DNA of 64,000 nucleotides from Arcobacter cloacae (GTDB taxonomy: Bacteria; Campylobacterota; Campylobacteria; Campylobacterales; Arcobacteraceae). The number at the start of each line of letters is the position of its first letter. The first letter of the stretch is position 1. Location: assembly GCF_013201935.1 (NCBI RefSeq), contig NZ_CP053833.1, forward strand, positions 186,001-250,000, in the 5' to 3' direction. The position numbers and the translations under genes are program-made. The notes beneath the pieces were generated by a model that made no database searches, was not told the origin of the DNA, and saw only the letters and a list, made by a program, of their open reading frames with translations. Shown piece by piece: positions 36,547-45,201 of this stretch.

Positions 36547-36975
36547 CTAATGAGATTCATACACACCTGTAGAACCATCTTTATTTACATACAATATATT
36601 ATAAGCTTGTTTAGTATTTCCTTGCTCCATTCCAGGACTTCCAATTGGCATACCTGGAACTGTAATTCCTATAATATTAGGTTTTTCTTCAAGCATCTTT
36701 TTTATAGCACTATAATTAACATGCCCCTCAACTACATATCCATCAACAAATGCTGTATGACATGATGTTTGTCCAGCTTGTAAACCAGCTTTTTGTTTTA
36801 TATTATTAACCTCATTTGTTTCAATACTATTTACTTTAAACCCTTCACTTTTCATAATATCAATCCATTTGGTACAACAACCACAATAAGGTGATTTATA
36901 AACAGTCATAGTTTTACCTTCCATTGCAAAAATTGAACTAGTGATTAACATTAATGATAAAATAGTTTTCTTCAT
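36547..36975 (-). CDS. DUF411 metal-binding periplasmic protein
   Basis: The product has 142 aa. After a signal peptide (ends near FAME) comes YKSPYCGCCTKW, the Cys motif of DUF411, then QTSCHTAFVDGYVVEGHV and VPGMPIGSPGM, both conserved. Members are linked to copper or silver resistance clusters, and CopG-type proteins of this family bind copper. It lies 23 bases upstream of the regulator gene in the same orientation. Confidence 0.88.
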   Translation of the reverse strand: MKKTILSLMLITSSIFAMEGKTMTVYKSPYCGCCTKWIDIMKSEGFKVNSIETNEVNNIKQKAGLQAGQTSCHTAFVDGYVVEGHVNYSAIKKMLEEKPNIIGITVPGMPIGSPGMEQGNTKQAYNILYVNKDGSTGVYESH

Positions 36976-36977
36976 AT

Positions 36978-37190
36978 TTATATTTCCTCTTTTAATTTTA
37001 ATGTAGCTTTTATTGATTCAAACTGTTCTTGAGTTATTTCACCTTTTGCTAATCGTTTTTTTAGAATATCTAATAAAGATGGTTTTTCTTTTTTATCTAC
37101 TGAAAATATTAGATAAAAAACTACAACCCAAAAAATAAACATAGTAAAACCATGAAATATTGTCATGTTCATATTCATAAAATCATACAT
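36978..37190 (-). CDS. Small membrane protein with SHOCT domain
   Basis: The product has 70 aa. A Met-rich N-terminus (YDFMNMNMTIFHGF), one membrane helix (about 14-30) and a C-terminal SHOCT motif (LLDILKKRLAKGEITQEQFE) are present. SHOCT proteins often accompany copper resistance operons. It starts the DUF411 transcript. Confidence 0.8.
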   Translation of the reverse strand: MYDFMNMNMTIFHGFTMFIFWVVVFYLIFSVDKKEKPSLLDILKKRLAKGEITQEQFESIKATLKLKEEI

Positions 37191-37293
37191 AATAAGCCCT
37201 TTTTTATTTTGATTGTAGCAAGAAAGTGTGGAGTGTATGAGTAAAAATAAATTAGTTTAAAAATTTTATGATAGAATTTTTCAAAGGATTTTT

Positions 37294-37953
37294 ATGAAAA
37301 TACTCTTATTAGAAGATGACATTATTTTAAATGAAATTATAGAGGAACACTTAATAAATAAAGGCTATGTCGTTAAATCAGCTTTTTCAGGGTATGAAGC
37401 AGAAGAATTAATATATTCTGAAAAATTTGATTTATTTTTGTTTGATGTGAATGTTCCTGAAATTAATGGTTTTGAATTGTTAAAAAATGCAAGACAAAAT
37501 GATATAAAAACTCCTACAATTTTTTTAACATCTTTAAATATGGTTGATGATATAGAAAAAGGATTTGAATCAGGCTGTGATGATTATGTAAAGAAACCTA
37601 TTGAATTGAAGGAATTAGATTTAAGAATAAATAATATAAAAAGATTATTTAATATTTTGCCAGATAACATTATAGAGATTTCACAAAATATATATTTAGA
37701 TAGATTAAATTTATTTATTAAAATAAATAATAAGGAGATACATATTGCAAGAAAAGAATCTGAAATTTTCCTATATTTGATAAATAATCATCAAAAAATA
37801 GTAAGTATAGATGAACTAAGCACAAATGTTTGGAGTTATGAAGATTCACCAAATCCATCGACAGTTAGAACATATATAAAGAATTTAAGAAAAATTCTTG
37901 GAGAAAAATTTATTACAAATATAAGAGGAGTAGGTTATAAATTTAACAAATAG
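37294..37953 (+). CDS. OmpR-family response regulator
   Basis: The product has 219 aa. The receiver has EDD, phosphoacceptor Asp in FDVNVPEING and KKPI (Phe replaced by Ile). The DNA-binding domain ends IRGVGYKFNK. It is divergent from the SHOCT-DUF411 operon, and its kinase follows directly. It probably controls the neighbouring copper genes, judged by position only. Confidence 0.93.
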   Translation: MKILLLEDDIILNEIIEEHLINKGYVVKSAFSGYEAEELIYSEKFDLFLFDVNVPEINGFELLKNARQNDIKTPTIFLTSLNMVDDIEKGFESGCDDYVKKPIELKELDLRINNIKRLFNILPDNIIEISQNIYLDRLNLFIKINNKEIHIARKESEIFLYLINNHQKIVSIDELSTNVWSYEDSPNPSTVRTYIKNLRKILGEKFITNIRGVGYKFNK

Positions 37954-38065
37954 TGAAAAAACAACATTTATAAGATTTTTATCTTTATATTTAGGTTCAT
38001 CGTTTATTTTAATAGTACTAGTAGCATTTTTATATTATCAAAATCAAAAAAATTTATATTTTGAT

Positions 38066-39085
38066 TTGACAAAATCAGATATGCAAAATATTACTTCAAA
38101 ATTATCGTCAAAAATAATATCTTCACATATGACAAATACAAGTTTAGATACTAGTAAATTATTAGAAACTAAGGAGTATAAGATTTCTTTTTACAATGAG
38201 AATAAAGAGAAAATTTTTGGTAATTTTGATGATAATATAGATTTTTCAAAAGATTTTCTTCAACATGAAGAACATTTTGTATTGGTTGATAAATCAACAT
38301 TGGGTCATCTTGGAATATTTTATATTGTAATTGAAGAAAACTTATTATCTGAAAAGATAAAAGAATTAACAATTAATATTCTTTTTATTTTTATATTCAT
38401 TTATTCTATTATTTCTTTAGTTGGATTTTATTTAGCAAAACTTTTTTTAATACCAATAAAAGATGAAAGAGAAAGATTAAATATTTTTATTAAAGATACA
38501 ACTCATGAACTAAATACACCAATAAGTGCTATTTTAATGTCAACTGAATCTACTAATTTAACTCATAAACAAATTGAAAGAGTTAGATTAAGTGCTAAAA
38601 GAGTATCTGAAATTTATAAAGATTTAACATATGTATTTTTGGAAAATCATCTACATGAAAAAATTATAAATAAACTTTCATTGAATACTATAATAAATGA
38701 GCAGTTAAAATATTTTGAACCACTTGCATCTAAAAAAAGAATTACAATTACCACAAATTTAGAAGAATTTGAATATAAAATCAATGAAGATGATTTTATA
38801 AGAGTTTTTAATAATTTAGTATCTAATTCAATTAAATATAACAAAATAAGTGGAGAAATAGATATATCTTTAAAAAATAAAACTTTAACTATTAAAGATA
38901 CAGGAATAGGAATTCGAGAAGAAAAAATCAAAAATATTTTCGATAGATATTACAGAGCAACTTCAGAACAAGGTGGTTTTGGAATAGGATTAAATATTGT
39001 AAGTAAAATATGTAAAGATTATAATATAAAAATAGTAGTTGATTCAGAATTAAATGAAAGTACAACTTTTAAATTAATTTTTTAA
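38066..39085 (+). CDS. Sensor histidine kinase, start codon lost or non-canonical
   Basis: The kinase core has the H-box THELNTPISAI, the N-box NLVSNSIKYN, DTGIGI and GGFGIGLNIV. The coordinates use TTG 38066, giving 339 aa. However, coding sequence continues upstream in frame to 37943 and includes the first membrane helix (FLSLYLGSSFILIVLVAFLYY). That stretch has no ATG/GTG/TTG. It begins with TTA ACA AAT AGT overlapping the regulator stop, where TTG would be expected. Either TTA arose from TTG, or an unusual start is used. From 38066 only one membrane helix (about 100-125) would remain. Confidence 0.8.
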   Translation: MTKSDMQNITSKLSSKIISSHMTNTSLDTSKLLETKEYKISFYNENKEKIFGNFDDNIDFSKDFLQHEEHFVLVDKSTLGHLGIFYIVIEENLLSEKIKELTINILFIFIFIYSIISLVGFYLAKLFLIPIKDERERLNIFIKDTTHELNTPISAILMSTESTNLTHKQIERVRLSAKRVSEIYKDLTYVFLENHLHEKIINKLSLNTIINEQLKYFEPLASKKRITITTNLEEFEYKINEDDFIRVFNNLVSNSIKYNKISGEIDISLKNKTLTIKDTGIGIREEKIKNIFDRYYRATSEQGGFGIGLNIVSKICKDYNIKIVVDSELNESTTFKLIF

Positions 39086-39103
39086 AAACTTCTATAAAAT
39101 AAG

Positions 39104-39134
39104 AAACCTTCAAGAGTTAATACTTGAAGGTTTT
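39104..39134. terminator. Bidirectional terminator between kinase and small Met-rich gene
   Basis: An 11-bp perfect stem (39104-39114 with 39123-39133) and 8-base loop have A and T tracts on either side. The same hairpin ends the copies at 40241-40270 and 47103-47130. Confidence 0.8.
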
Positions 39135-39166
39135 AAAAAAAGATACTAAAGAAGGTTTATTAATAA

Positions 39167-39388
39167 TCAACCTCCATATCCTGTATTATCAGAATTGAGA
39201 AGTTCTTGATGTTTTTCTTGTATAGAGAACTCTTTTTTTACTGAATTGTCTTTATTCATTTCATGCATTGATTTATGCATAGCCATACATTTTTCTTTAT
39301 CCATACCCATCATCATGTTATTTTCAGCTGCAAATAAGCTTCCTGCAAATAAACCTGCTACTAAAACTGTAATTGTTAATCTTTTCAT
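39167..39388 (-). CDS. Small periplasmic Met/His/Lys-rich protein, copy A
   Basis: The product has 73 aa. After a signal peptide (KRLTITVLVAGLFAGSLFA) comes a short mature peptide with NNMMMGMDKEKCMAMHKSMHEM, rich in Met and His with one Cys, ending in GYGG. Such residues suit copper or silver binding. Copy B at 40304 is identical in sequence, and a diverged third copy is at 47157. Confidence 0.72.
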   Translation of the reverse strand: MKRLTITVLVAGLFAGSLFAAENNMMMGMDKEKCMAMHKSMHEMNKDNSVKKEFSIQEKHQELLNSDNTGYGG

Positions 39389-39545
39389 TTTCTATCCTTT
39401 GTTTTTTTATATGTTGAATTATAATTATTAAATAAGGAAAGAATGTGGAAGACTATGTATTTGATTAATTTTTTTATAAAAAGTTTTAATTTAGAAGCTA
39501 TTATTTGGAATTGCCATTAAAAAAAGATATAGAAAGAATTACTTT

Positions 39546-39715
39546 CTATATCTTTTTTAATTTTAGTCTGAGTGAATTTAAAACTACTATTACAGATGAA
39601 AAACTCATAGCAATTCCTGCATACATTGGAGTCAACATAACACCAAGAATAGGATAAAAAACACCTGCTGCTAGAGGAATACCACCTATATTATAAATAA
39701 AAGCCCAAAATAAAT
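39546..39715 (-). pseudogene. Fragment of the copA ATPase 3' end
   Basis: About 170 bases match the 3' end of the Cu-ATPase gene (41672-41841). Identity is near complete in the inner 120 bases and lower towards the gene end. It encodes the last ~55 residues only and is joined at 39715/39716 to an internal piece of the kinase gene on the other strand. Confidence 0.88.
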
Positions 39716-40222
39716 AGAGTTAAACTAAGTGCAAAAAGAGTATCTGAAATTTATAAAGATTTAACATATGTATTTTTGGAAAATCATCTACATGAAAAAA
39801 TCATAAATGAACTTTCATTGAATACTATAATAAATGAGCAATTAAAGTATTTCGAAGCACTTGCATCTAAAAAAAGAATTACTATTCGCACAAATTTAGA
39901 GGAATTTGAATATAAAATTAATGAAGATGATTTTATAAGAGTTTTTAATAATTTAGTTTCTAATGCAATTAAATATAATAAAATGGGTGGAGAAATAGAT
40001 ATATCTTTAAGAAATAAAATTCTAACCATTAAAGATACAGGAATAGGTATTCAAGAAGAAAAAGTAAAAAATATTTTTGATAGGTATTACAGAGCAACTT
40101 CAGAACAAGGTGGTTTTGGAATAGGATTAAATATTGTAAGTAAAATATGTAAAGATTATAATATAAAAATAGTAGTTGATTCAGAATTAAATGAAAGTAC
40201 AACTTTTAAATTAATTTTTTAA
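39716..40222 (+). pseudogene. Duplicated C-terminal half of the histidine kinase
   Basis: It corresponds base for base in length to 38579-39085, with scattered substitutions (for example FEPLASKKRITITT versus FEALASKKRITIRT). It carries the N-box and GGFGIG motifs but starts in the middle of the dimerisation domain, after the phospho-accepting His. The longest frame with a start (TTG 39776) gives 148 aa without a sensor domain. Confidence 0.88.
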
Positions 40223-40240
40223 AAACTTCTATAAAATAAG

Positions 40241-40270
40241 AAACCTTCAAGAGTTAATACTTGAAGGTTT
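40241..40270. terminator. Terminator, duplicated copy
   Basis: Same 11-bp stem as at 39104-39134, carried along by the block duplication. Confidence 0.78.
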
Positions 40271-40303
40271 TAAAAAAAGATACTAAAGAAGGTTTATTAA
40301 TAA

Positions 40304-40525
40304 TCAACCTCCATATCCTGTATTATCAGAATTGAGAAGTTCTTGATGTTTTTCTTGTATAGAGAACTCTTTTTTTACTGAATTGTCTTTATTCATTTCA
40401 TGCATTGATTTATGCATAGCCATACATTTTTCTTTATCCATACCCATCATCATGTTATTTTCAGCTGCAAATAAGCTTCCTGCAAATAAACCTGCTACTA
40501 AAACTGTAATTGTTAATCTTTTCAT
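40304..40525 (-). CDS. Small periplasmic Met/His/Lys-rich protein, copy B
   Basis: The product is identical over 73 aa to that of 39167-39388, within the 846-base duplicated block. It has the signal peptide, MMMGMDKEKC and the two Met/His clusters. Confidence 0.72.
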   Translation of the reverse strand: MKRLTITVLVAGLFAGSLFAAENNMMMGMDKEKCMAMHKSMHEMNKDNSVKKEFSIQEKHQELLNSDNTGYGG

Positions 40526-40647
40526 TTTCTATCCTTTGTTTTTTTATATGTTGAATTATAGTAATCTAATAAGGAAGCAACGTGGAAAGATACAACTCCT
40601 GATTATCTACACATAATTTAAATATAATTAAAAAAAAAGGATACACA

Positions 40648-41094
40648 TTGAAAACTAAATATATAAGTTTAATAGTAATTTTTTTTATAATAGTTATTTT
40701 TATAATATTTTCAAATAGAAATAATGATACGGGAAGATGGTATAGTGAAAAACAAGTTAAGCTTGGAGAACAAGTATTTCTGAAAAATTGTGCCTCATGT
40801 CATGGAGAAAAAGCAGAAAAAACTATTAATTGGAAAAAAACTTTATCAGATGGCTCATATCCTCCACCACCATTAAATGACACTGCTCATGCATGGCATC
40901 ATCCAAAGTGGCAATTAATTGAGATAATAACTAATGGTGGTGCAAAGTATGACGGTAAAATGCCTCCATTTAAAAATATATTAACTAATGAAGAAAAAGA
41001 GGATGCAATTGCATATTTTCAATCTTTATGGAGTGATGAATTTTATAATCTTTGGTTAGAAGGAGGAGGATTAAAAAAGAAAAGTGAGAGATAA
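40648..41094 (+). CDS. Membrane-anchored c-type cytochrome
   Basis: The product has 148 aa. An N-terminal anchor (about 4-23) precedes one haem site CASCH with a candidate Met ligand in GKMPPFKNIL. The GEQVFLKN start and DAIAYFQSLW end are class I cytochrome c features. The start is TTG 40648, after AAAAGG. Proteins like this accompany copper resistance genes and may pass electrons to the multicopper oxidase pathway or a terminal oxidase (inference). It lies between the duplicated block and a convergent gene. Confidence 0.85.
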   Translation: MKTKYISLIVIFFIIVIFIIFSNRNNDTGRWYSEKQVKLGEQVFLKNCASCHGEKAEKTINWKKTLSDGSYPPPPLNDTAHAWHHPKWQLIEIITNGGAKYDGKMPPFKNILTNEEKEDAIAYFQSLWSDEFYNLWLEGGGLKKKSER

Positions 41095-41147
41095 GAGATT
41101 ATCTCCTACTAAATCTTTTTTTATTTTGAATCGTTCAAAATTATCAT

Positions 41148-41537
41148 TTAATTAACAATAAATGAACCTCTTTTTGATTTTGTTACACCTACTTTATGAC
41201 TAAATGTTAAAACATAAGTATATGTACCTTTATCTTTTAAATTTACATTATATTGGTATTTACCATTTGTTTTAGTATTTTCACCTTCATAAGATAAAGT
41301 TGTATTATCAGGTGCATAAACAGTTAATTTAGATTTTAAATCATTATGAGTATGCCCATCGTGTGTAAATTTTATAGTTATTTGATTAATACCTTGTTTT
41401 AAATGCTCATCAGATTTTATATTTACACTATAGTCTTTGATATAACCTGGACTATGAATTACATTTGAGACATCTTGCGCATATGCACTACCTATAAATA
41501 ATCCTAATCCCAATAATACTTTTTGTACGGCTTTCAT
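41148..41537 (-). CDS. Periplasmic FixH/YtkA-like protein (copper-cluster copy)
   Basis: The product has 129 aa with a signal peptide ending at AYA. The Ig-like domain has HDGHTHND, a His/Asp cluster suited to metal, then LTVYAPDNTT and GTYTYVLTFSH. It is related to 26078-26470 by layout and C-terminal motif. It lies downstream of copA with a separate upstream spacer of about 130 bases. Confidence 0.73.
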   Translation of the reverse strand: MKAVQKVLLGLGLFIGSAYAQDVSNVIHSPGYIKDYSVNIKSDEHLKQGINQITIKFTHDGHTHNDLKSKLTVYAPDNTTLSYEGENTKTNGKYQYNVNLKDKGTYTYVLTFSHKVGVTKSKRGSFIVN

Positions 41538-41671
41538 TCTTTATCCTTTGATTTTTTATACAAAATTATATTAATCTAATAAGGAATGAATGTGGAAGGT
41601 TAGGAAAAATTAATTAATGAGAAGGAAGTTTATTAAAGGAGAAAAGCAAGAGATGAATAAATCATCCCTCA

Positions 41672-43852
41672 CTAAATCTTTTTAAATTTTAAACGTAATG
41701 AATTTAATACAACAGTTACAGATGAAAAACTCATAGCAATTCCTGCATACATTGGAGTCAACATAACACCAAGAATAGGATAAAAAACACCTGCTGCTAG
41801 AGGAATACCACCTATATTATAAATAAAAGCCCAAAATAAATTTTGTTTAATAATTTTCATTGATTCAATTGATAAGTTTATGCTTTTTAATACAGCTTTT
41901 AGCTCATTGTTTATTAAAATAATATCTCCTGCATCCTTTGTAATATCAGAACCAGAATTTAAAGTAATTCCAATATCTGCTTGTTTAATTGAAGGTGAAT
42001 CATTTATACCATCTCCTACAAACATTACTTTTGCATCTTGTTGAAGTTCTATTATTACTTTATATTTTTCATCTGGAAGAACTTGAGAATATACTTTATC
42101 TATATTTAGTTTTTTGGCAACATAATTTGCTGTAATTTCATTATCTCCTGTTAATAATATAGGAATAATATTTTTTGCTTTTAAATCGGCAATTAATTCT
42201 TTTGCTCCATTTTTTATACTATCTTCTAAAGCAAAAACAGCAATACATTCTTTTTCTATAGATGCTAAAATAACTCCTGCTCCATCTTTTAAAGAGTTAT
42301 TATAAAAATCTAAATATTTAGTATCTAATTTAATACCATTATTTTTTAAGAAAGATAGAGAACCAATCAATACCATTTTCTTTTCATAAATTGCACTAAT
42401 ACCAAGTCCTGGTACCAGTTCTATATCTTCAAGTTCAATATTTAATGGTATATTTTTATTTTTTGCAAAATTTACTATTGCTTTTGAAATAGGATGTTCA
42501 CTTTTAGTTTCTAAAGAAGCTAGAATATCTAAATATTTTTCTTCATAAATAGCATCTTTAACGCTTATAATTCCACTTGTTAAAGTTCCAGTTTTATCAA
42601 ATACTGCGTATTTTATATCTTTTATAATTTCTAATATCTCAGGATTCCGTATTAAAATTCCTTCTTGTGCAGCTTTTCCAACAGAACTTACTATTGCAAT
42701 AGGAGTTGCAAGTCCCAAAGCACAAGGGCAAGAAATTATTAAAACAGAAATTGAAGCTAATATAGCATTAAGAGCATCACCAACTATAAAATACCAAGCC
42801 AAAAAAGTGAGTATAGAAATAGCAATAACAATAGGAACAAAAATATTTGCAACATCATCAGCAAATCTACTTATAGGAAGTTTTTTACTTTGAGCGGTAC
42901 TTAATAGTGCAACTATTTTTGATAAGGTTGTATCTTTTGATTCTCTTAAAACTACTACTTCTATAATTCCATTTGTATTTAAAGTTCCAGAAATTACTTC
43001 ATCTCCAATAGTTTTATAAATAGGCATATATTCACCTGTAATCATAGATGTATCAATATCTGCACTACCTTTTACAATAACTGCATCAGTTGATATTTTT
43101 TCACCAGTTTTTATTAGAACTTTATCACCTATTTTGAGTTGTGTTGCTAAAATAGTTTTAAAACTGCCATCTTCAGAAATAAGTGTTGCATTTAAAGGAG
43201 CTAAGTCCATAAGTTTTTTTAAGAAATCAGTAGCTTTTGCTTTTGAACGCTCTTCAAGTAATCGTCCTAAAAGAATAAAACTAATTATAACAGCAGCACC
43301 ATCAAAATATAAAAATCTTAGATTTTCAGGAAATAATGAAGGGAAAAATACTACAAAAACAGAGTAAAAATATGCAGCACTAGTTCCTAGTGCAACTAAA
43401 ACATTCATATCATAATTTTTATTACTTACAGCCTTATATGCTAGAGTATAAAATCTTCTTCCTGAATAAAATTGAATAACAGTTGCAAGTGAAAACATAA
43501 TATATTGATTGTTTAGCAAATTTTGAAGAGGAAATAACATAAAATAAAGTATTATGATTGTGAGTGAGATACTTATAAAGAAATTATATTTTAGTTTATT
43601 GTAAGCAATTAATTTAGACTTTTCTAAAGCCTCTAAATTCTCTTCAACTCCATAACCTAACTTTCTGATTTTATTGAACAAAGATTCTTTATCTAAAAGT
43701 TTATTTTCAATTTCAAATTCACCTTCGTTTGAAGCAAAACTTACTTTTGAAGAGAGTAAGCCATCAAGTTTATTAACAGCTTTCTCAATTCCATTTGAAC
43801 AATTTACACAAGTCATTCCCGAAATATTTATTTTTATTATTTCTTTTGACAT
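41672..43852 (-). CDS. copA: Copper-exporting P-type ATPase
   Basis: The 726-aa P1B-1 ATPase has an N-terminal HMA (GMTCVNCSNGIEKAV), eight predicted helices, TGEYMP, the Cu-type membrane site SCPCALGLATP, DKTGTLT, the HP motif in SEHPIS, and GDGINDSPSIKQADIG. It exports Cu(I) to the periplasm, where the oxidase encoded upstream can act on it. It follows the chaperone gene by 27 bases on the - strand. Confidence 0.95.
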   Translation of the reverse strand: MSKEIIKINISGMTCVNCSNGIEKAVNKLDGLLSSKVSFASNEGEFEIENKLLDKESLFNKIRKLGYGVEENLEALEKSKLIAYNKLKYNFFISISLTIIILYFMLFPLQNLLNNQYIMFSLATVIQFYSGRRFYTLAYKAVSNKNYDMNVLVALGTSAAYFYSVFVVFFPSLFPENLRFLYFDGAAVIISFILLGRLLEERSKAKATDFLKKLMDLAPLNATLISEDGSFKTILATQLKIGDKVLIKTGEKISTDAVIVKGSADIDTSMITGEYMPIYKTIGDEVISGTLNTNGIIEVVVLRESKDTTLSKIVALLSTAQSKKLPISRFADDVANIFVPIVIAISILTFLAWYFIVGDALNAILASISVLIISCPCALGLATPIAIVSSVGKAAQEGILIRNPEILEIIKDIKYAVFDKTGTLTSGIISVKDAIYEEKYLDILASLETKSEHPISKAIVNFAKNKNIPLNIELEDIELVPGLGISAIYEKKMVLIGSLSFLKNNGIKLDTKYLDFYNNSLKDGAGVILASIEKECIAVFALEDSIKNGAKELIADLKAKNIIPILLTGDNEITANYVAKKLNIDKVYSQVLPDEKYKVIIELQQDAKVMFVGDGINDSPSIKQADIGITLNSGSDITKDAGDIILINNELKAVLKSINLSIESMKIIKQNLFWAFIYNIGGIPLAAGVFYPILGVMLTPMYAGIAMSFSSVTVVLNSLRLKFKKI

Positions 43853-43879
43853 TTTTAATCCTTGAATAATTTATATATT

Positions 43880-44086
43880 TTAATTGTCTATTATTTCAAA
43901 TCCTAGTTCTTGCATCTCTTTTTTAAATGTAACTTCTTGTTCTTCAGTTGAAATTTCGAGAGTAACTTCTTTTGGTGAAGTATTTAAATTTACTTCAATC
44001 TCTCCAAAACTATCTTCTAACGAACCTTTAATAAGATTTACACAGCTCTTGCAAGAGATGTTATTTGCTTTAAATGTTTTTTTCAT
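43880..44086 (-). CDS. HMA-domain copper chaperone
   Basis: The product has 68 aa. The ferredoxin-like HMA fold has the metal site SCKSC (NISCKSCVNLI), where family members usually have MxCxxC. Ile-Ser replaces the Met but both Cys are present. It is cytoplasmic and should hand Cu(I) to the CopA ATPase encoded next. Confidence 0.88.
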   Translation of the reverse strand: MKKTFKANNISCKSCVNLIKGSLEDSFGEIEVNLNTSPKEVTLEISTEEQEVTFKKEMQELGFEIIDN

Positions 44087-44090
44087 GTTT

Positions 44091-44438
44091 TTATTTATGA
44101 CCCATTTTTTTCATTTCTTCATCACTCATACCATTTTTAGTTTTTTCATTAGCCATATCTTGATGCATTTTTTTCATCTCTTCAGTAGTCATACTATCTA
44201 ATTTCTTATGGTTTTTTTTCATCTCTTCATCATTCATGCCATTCATTTTATCATGCATTTTTTTCATTTCTTCATCAGTCATACCATTCATATTCATATG
44301 GTTCATCATTTTTCCTTCATGCATGTGGTCACCCATATGAGTAGCTTGTTGAGTTGTAGATTTATTAGCTTCAGCTGCATATAACGCACTACTTACAAAT
44401 AACCCTAAACCTAATAATACTGTTGATAACTTTTTCAT
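44091..44438 (-). CDS. Periplasmic Met/His-rich repeat protein
   Basis: The product has 115 aa. A signal peptide (ends near LYA) precedes a mature part built from about five imperfect units of the form M-(T/N/S)-(D/T)-E-E-M-K-K-M/N-H, with extra His-Met in HMGDHMHEGKMMNHMNM. Regular Met and His spacing indicates a copper-binding helix array. No enzyme motif is seen. It lies in the copper operon between copB and the chaperone. Confidence 0.75.
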   Translation of the reverse strand: MKKLSTVLLGLGLFVSSALYAAEANKSTTQQATHMGDHMHEGKMMNHMNMNGMTDEEMKKMHDKMNGMNDEEMKKNHKKLDSMTTEEMKKMHQDMANEKTKNGMSDEEMKKMGHK

Positions 44439-44502
44439 TTTAAATCCTTTTTTATTTTTATTTATATTTTTTTAATGAGGAATCTATGTGGAATAATTAT
44501 TA

Positions 44503-45189
44503 TTAAAACCAGAATCTCACACCTGCTACTGCATATACTTCATCTAATGATGAAATATCATTTGTATTTCCTAAATTCTTATTCCATTCAATTCCTATAT
44601 AAGGTGCGAATTCTCTTGTAATTTCATATCTTAATCTTGTACCTATTGTAATATTTGAGAATCCGCTTCCAATACCCATTTCTTCATTATCTTTTGTATA
44701 AGCAGATAATTGAATACTTGGGGTTAATATAAGCTTTTGTGTTAATAATGCATCGTATTCAGCTTGAGTTTTTAATCCCATATTTCCATCTTCACCTAAT
44801 AAAAGAGTAGTTCTTGTTTCAAAGAAATATTGAGATAATCCTTGTAATCCTATAATACCCCAAGTTTGATGAGCTTCATTATTTTTATCATAACCAATAC
44901 CTATCTGAGCATCCCAAAAAGGAGAAATTGCTCTTGAATAAACTAATTGGTTTTCACTATTTGCAGATTCATTTTTAACTTTCTCACCTTCTGAATAAAT
45001 ATAAATCTTATTTATATCATAACCTGCATATCCATATACATCCCAATTAGTAGCTTTCTCATCACTAAATTGATATTCAAGTTTATCTACAACTAAAGAA
45101 CTTCTAAAAATATCTCCTTCACCTTCCATTGCAAAACTATTTGTTGTAATAAATCCCAATAGAGATGTTGCTAATAATAATTTTTTCAT
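44503..45189 (-). CDS. copB: CopB-family outer-membrane copper resistance protein
   Basis: The product has 228 aa. A signal peptide precedes a beta-barrel of the CopB/PcoB family: FRSSLVVDKLEYQ, AISPFWDAQIGIGYD, FETRTTLLLGEDGN, and a last strand ending in VRFWF with a C-terminal Phe for outer-membrane assembly. The Met-rich N-terminal segment of longer CopB proteins is absent. The separate Met-rich protein encoded next may replace it (inference). It starts 13 bases after the oxidase stop. Confidence 0.9.
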   Translation of the reverse strand: MKKLLLATSLLGFITTNSFAMEGEGDIFRSSLVVDKLEYQFSDEKATNWDVYGYAGYDINKIYIYSEGEKVKNESANSENQLVYSRAISPFWDAQIGIGYDKNNEAHQTWGIIGLQGLSQYFFETRTTLLLGEDGNMGLKTQAEYDALLTQKLILTPSIQLSAYTKDNEEMGIGSGFSNITIGTRLRYEITREFAPYIGIEWNKNLGNTNDISSLDEVYAVAGVRFWF

Positions 45190-45201
45190 AATAAAACTCC
45201 T

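Noticed and set aside
44091-44438. CRISPR-like or tandem DNA repeat
   Set aside because: The repeat is in protein units of irregular DNA identity, not equal repeats with spacers. No CRISPR array is seen in the window.
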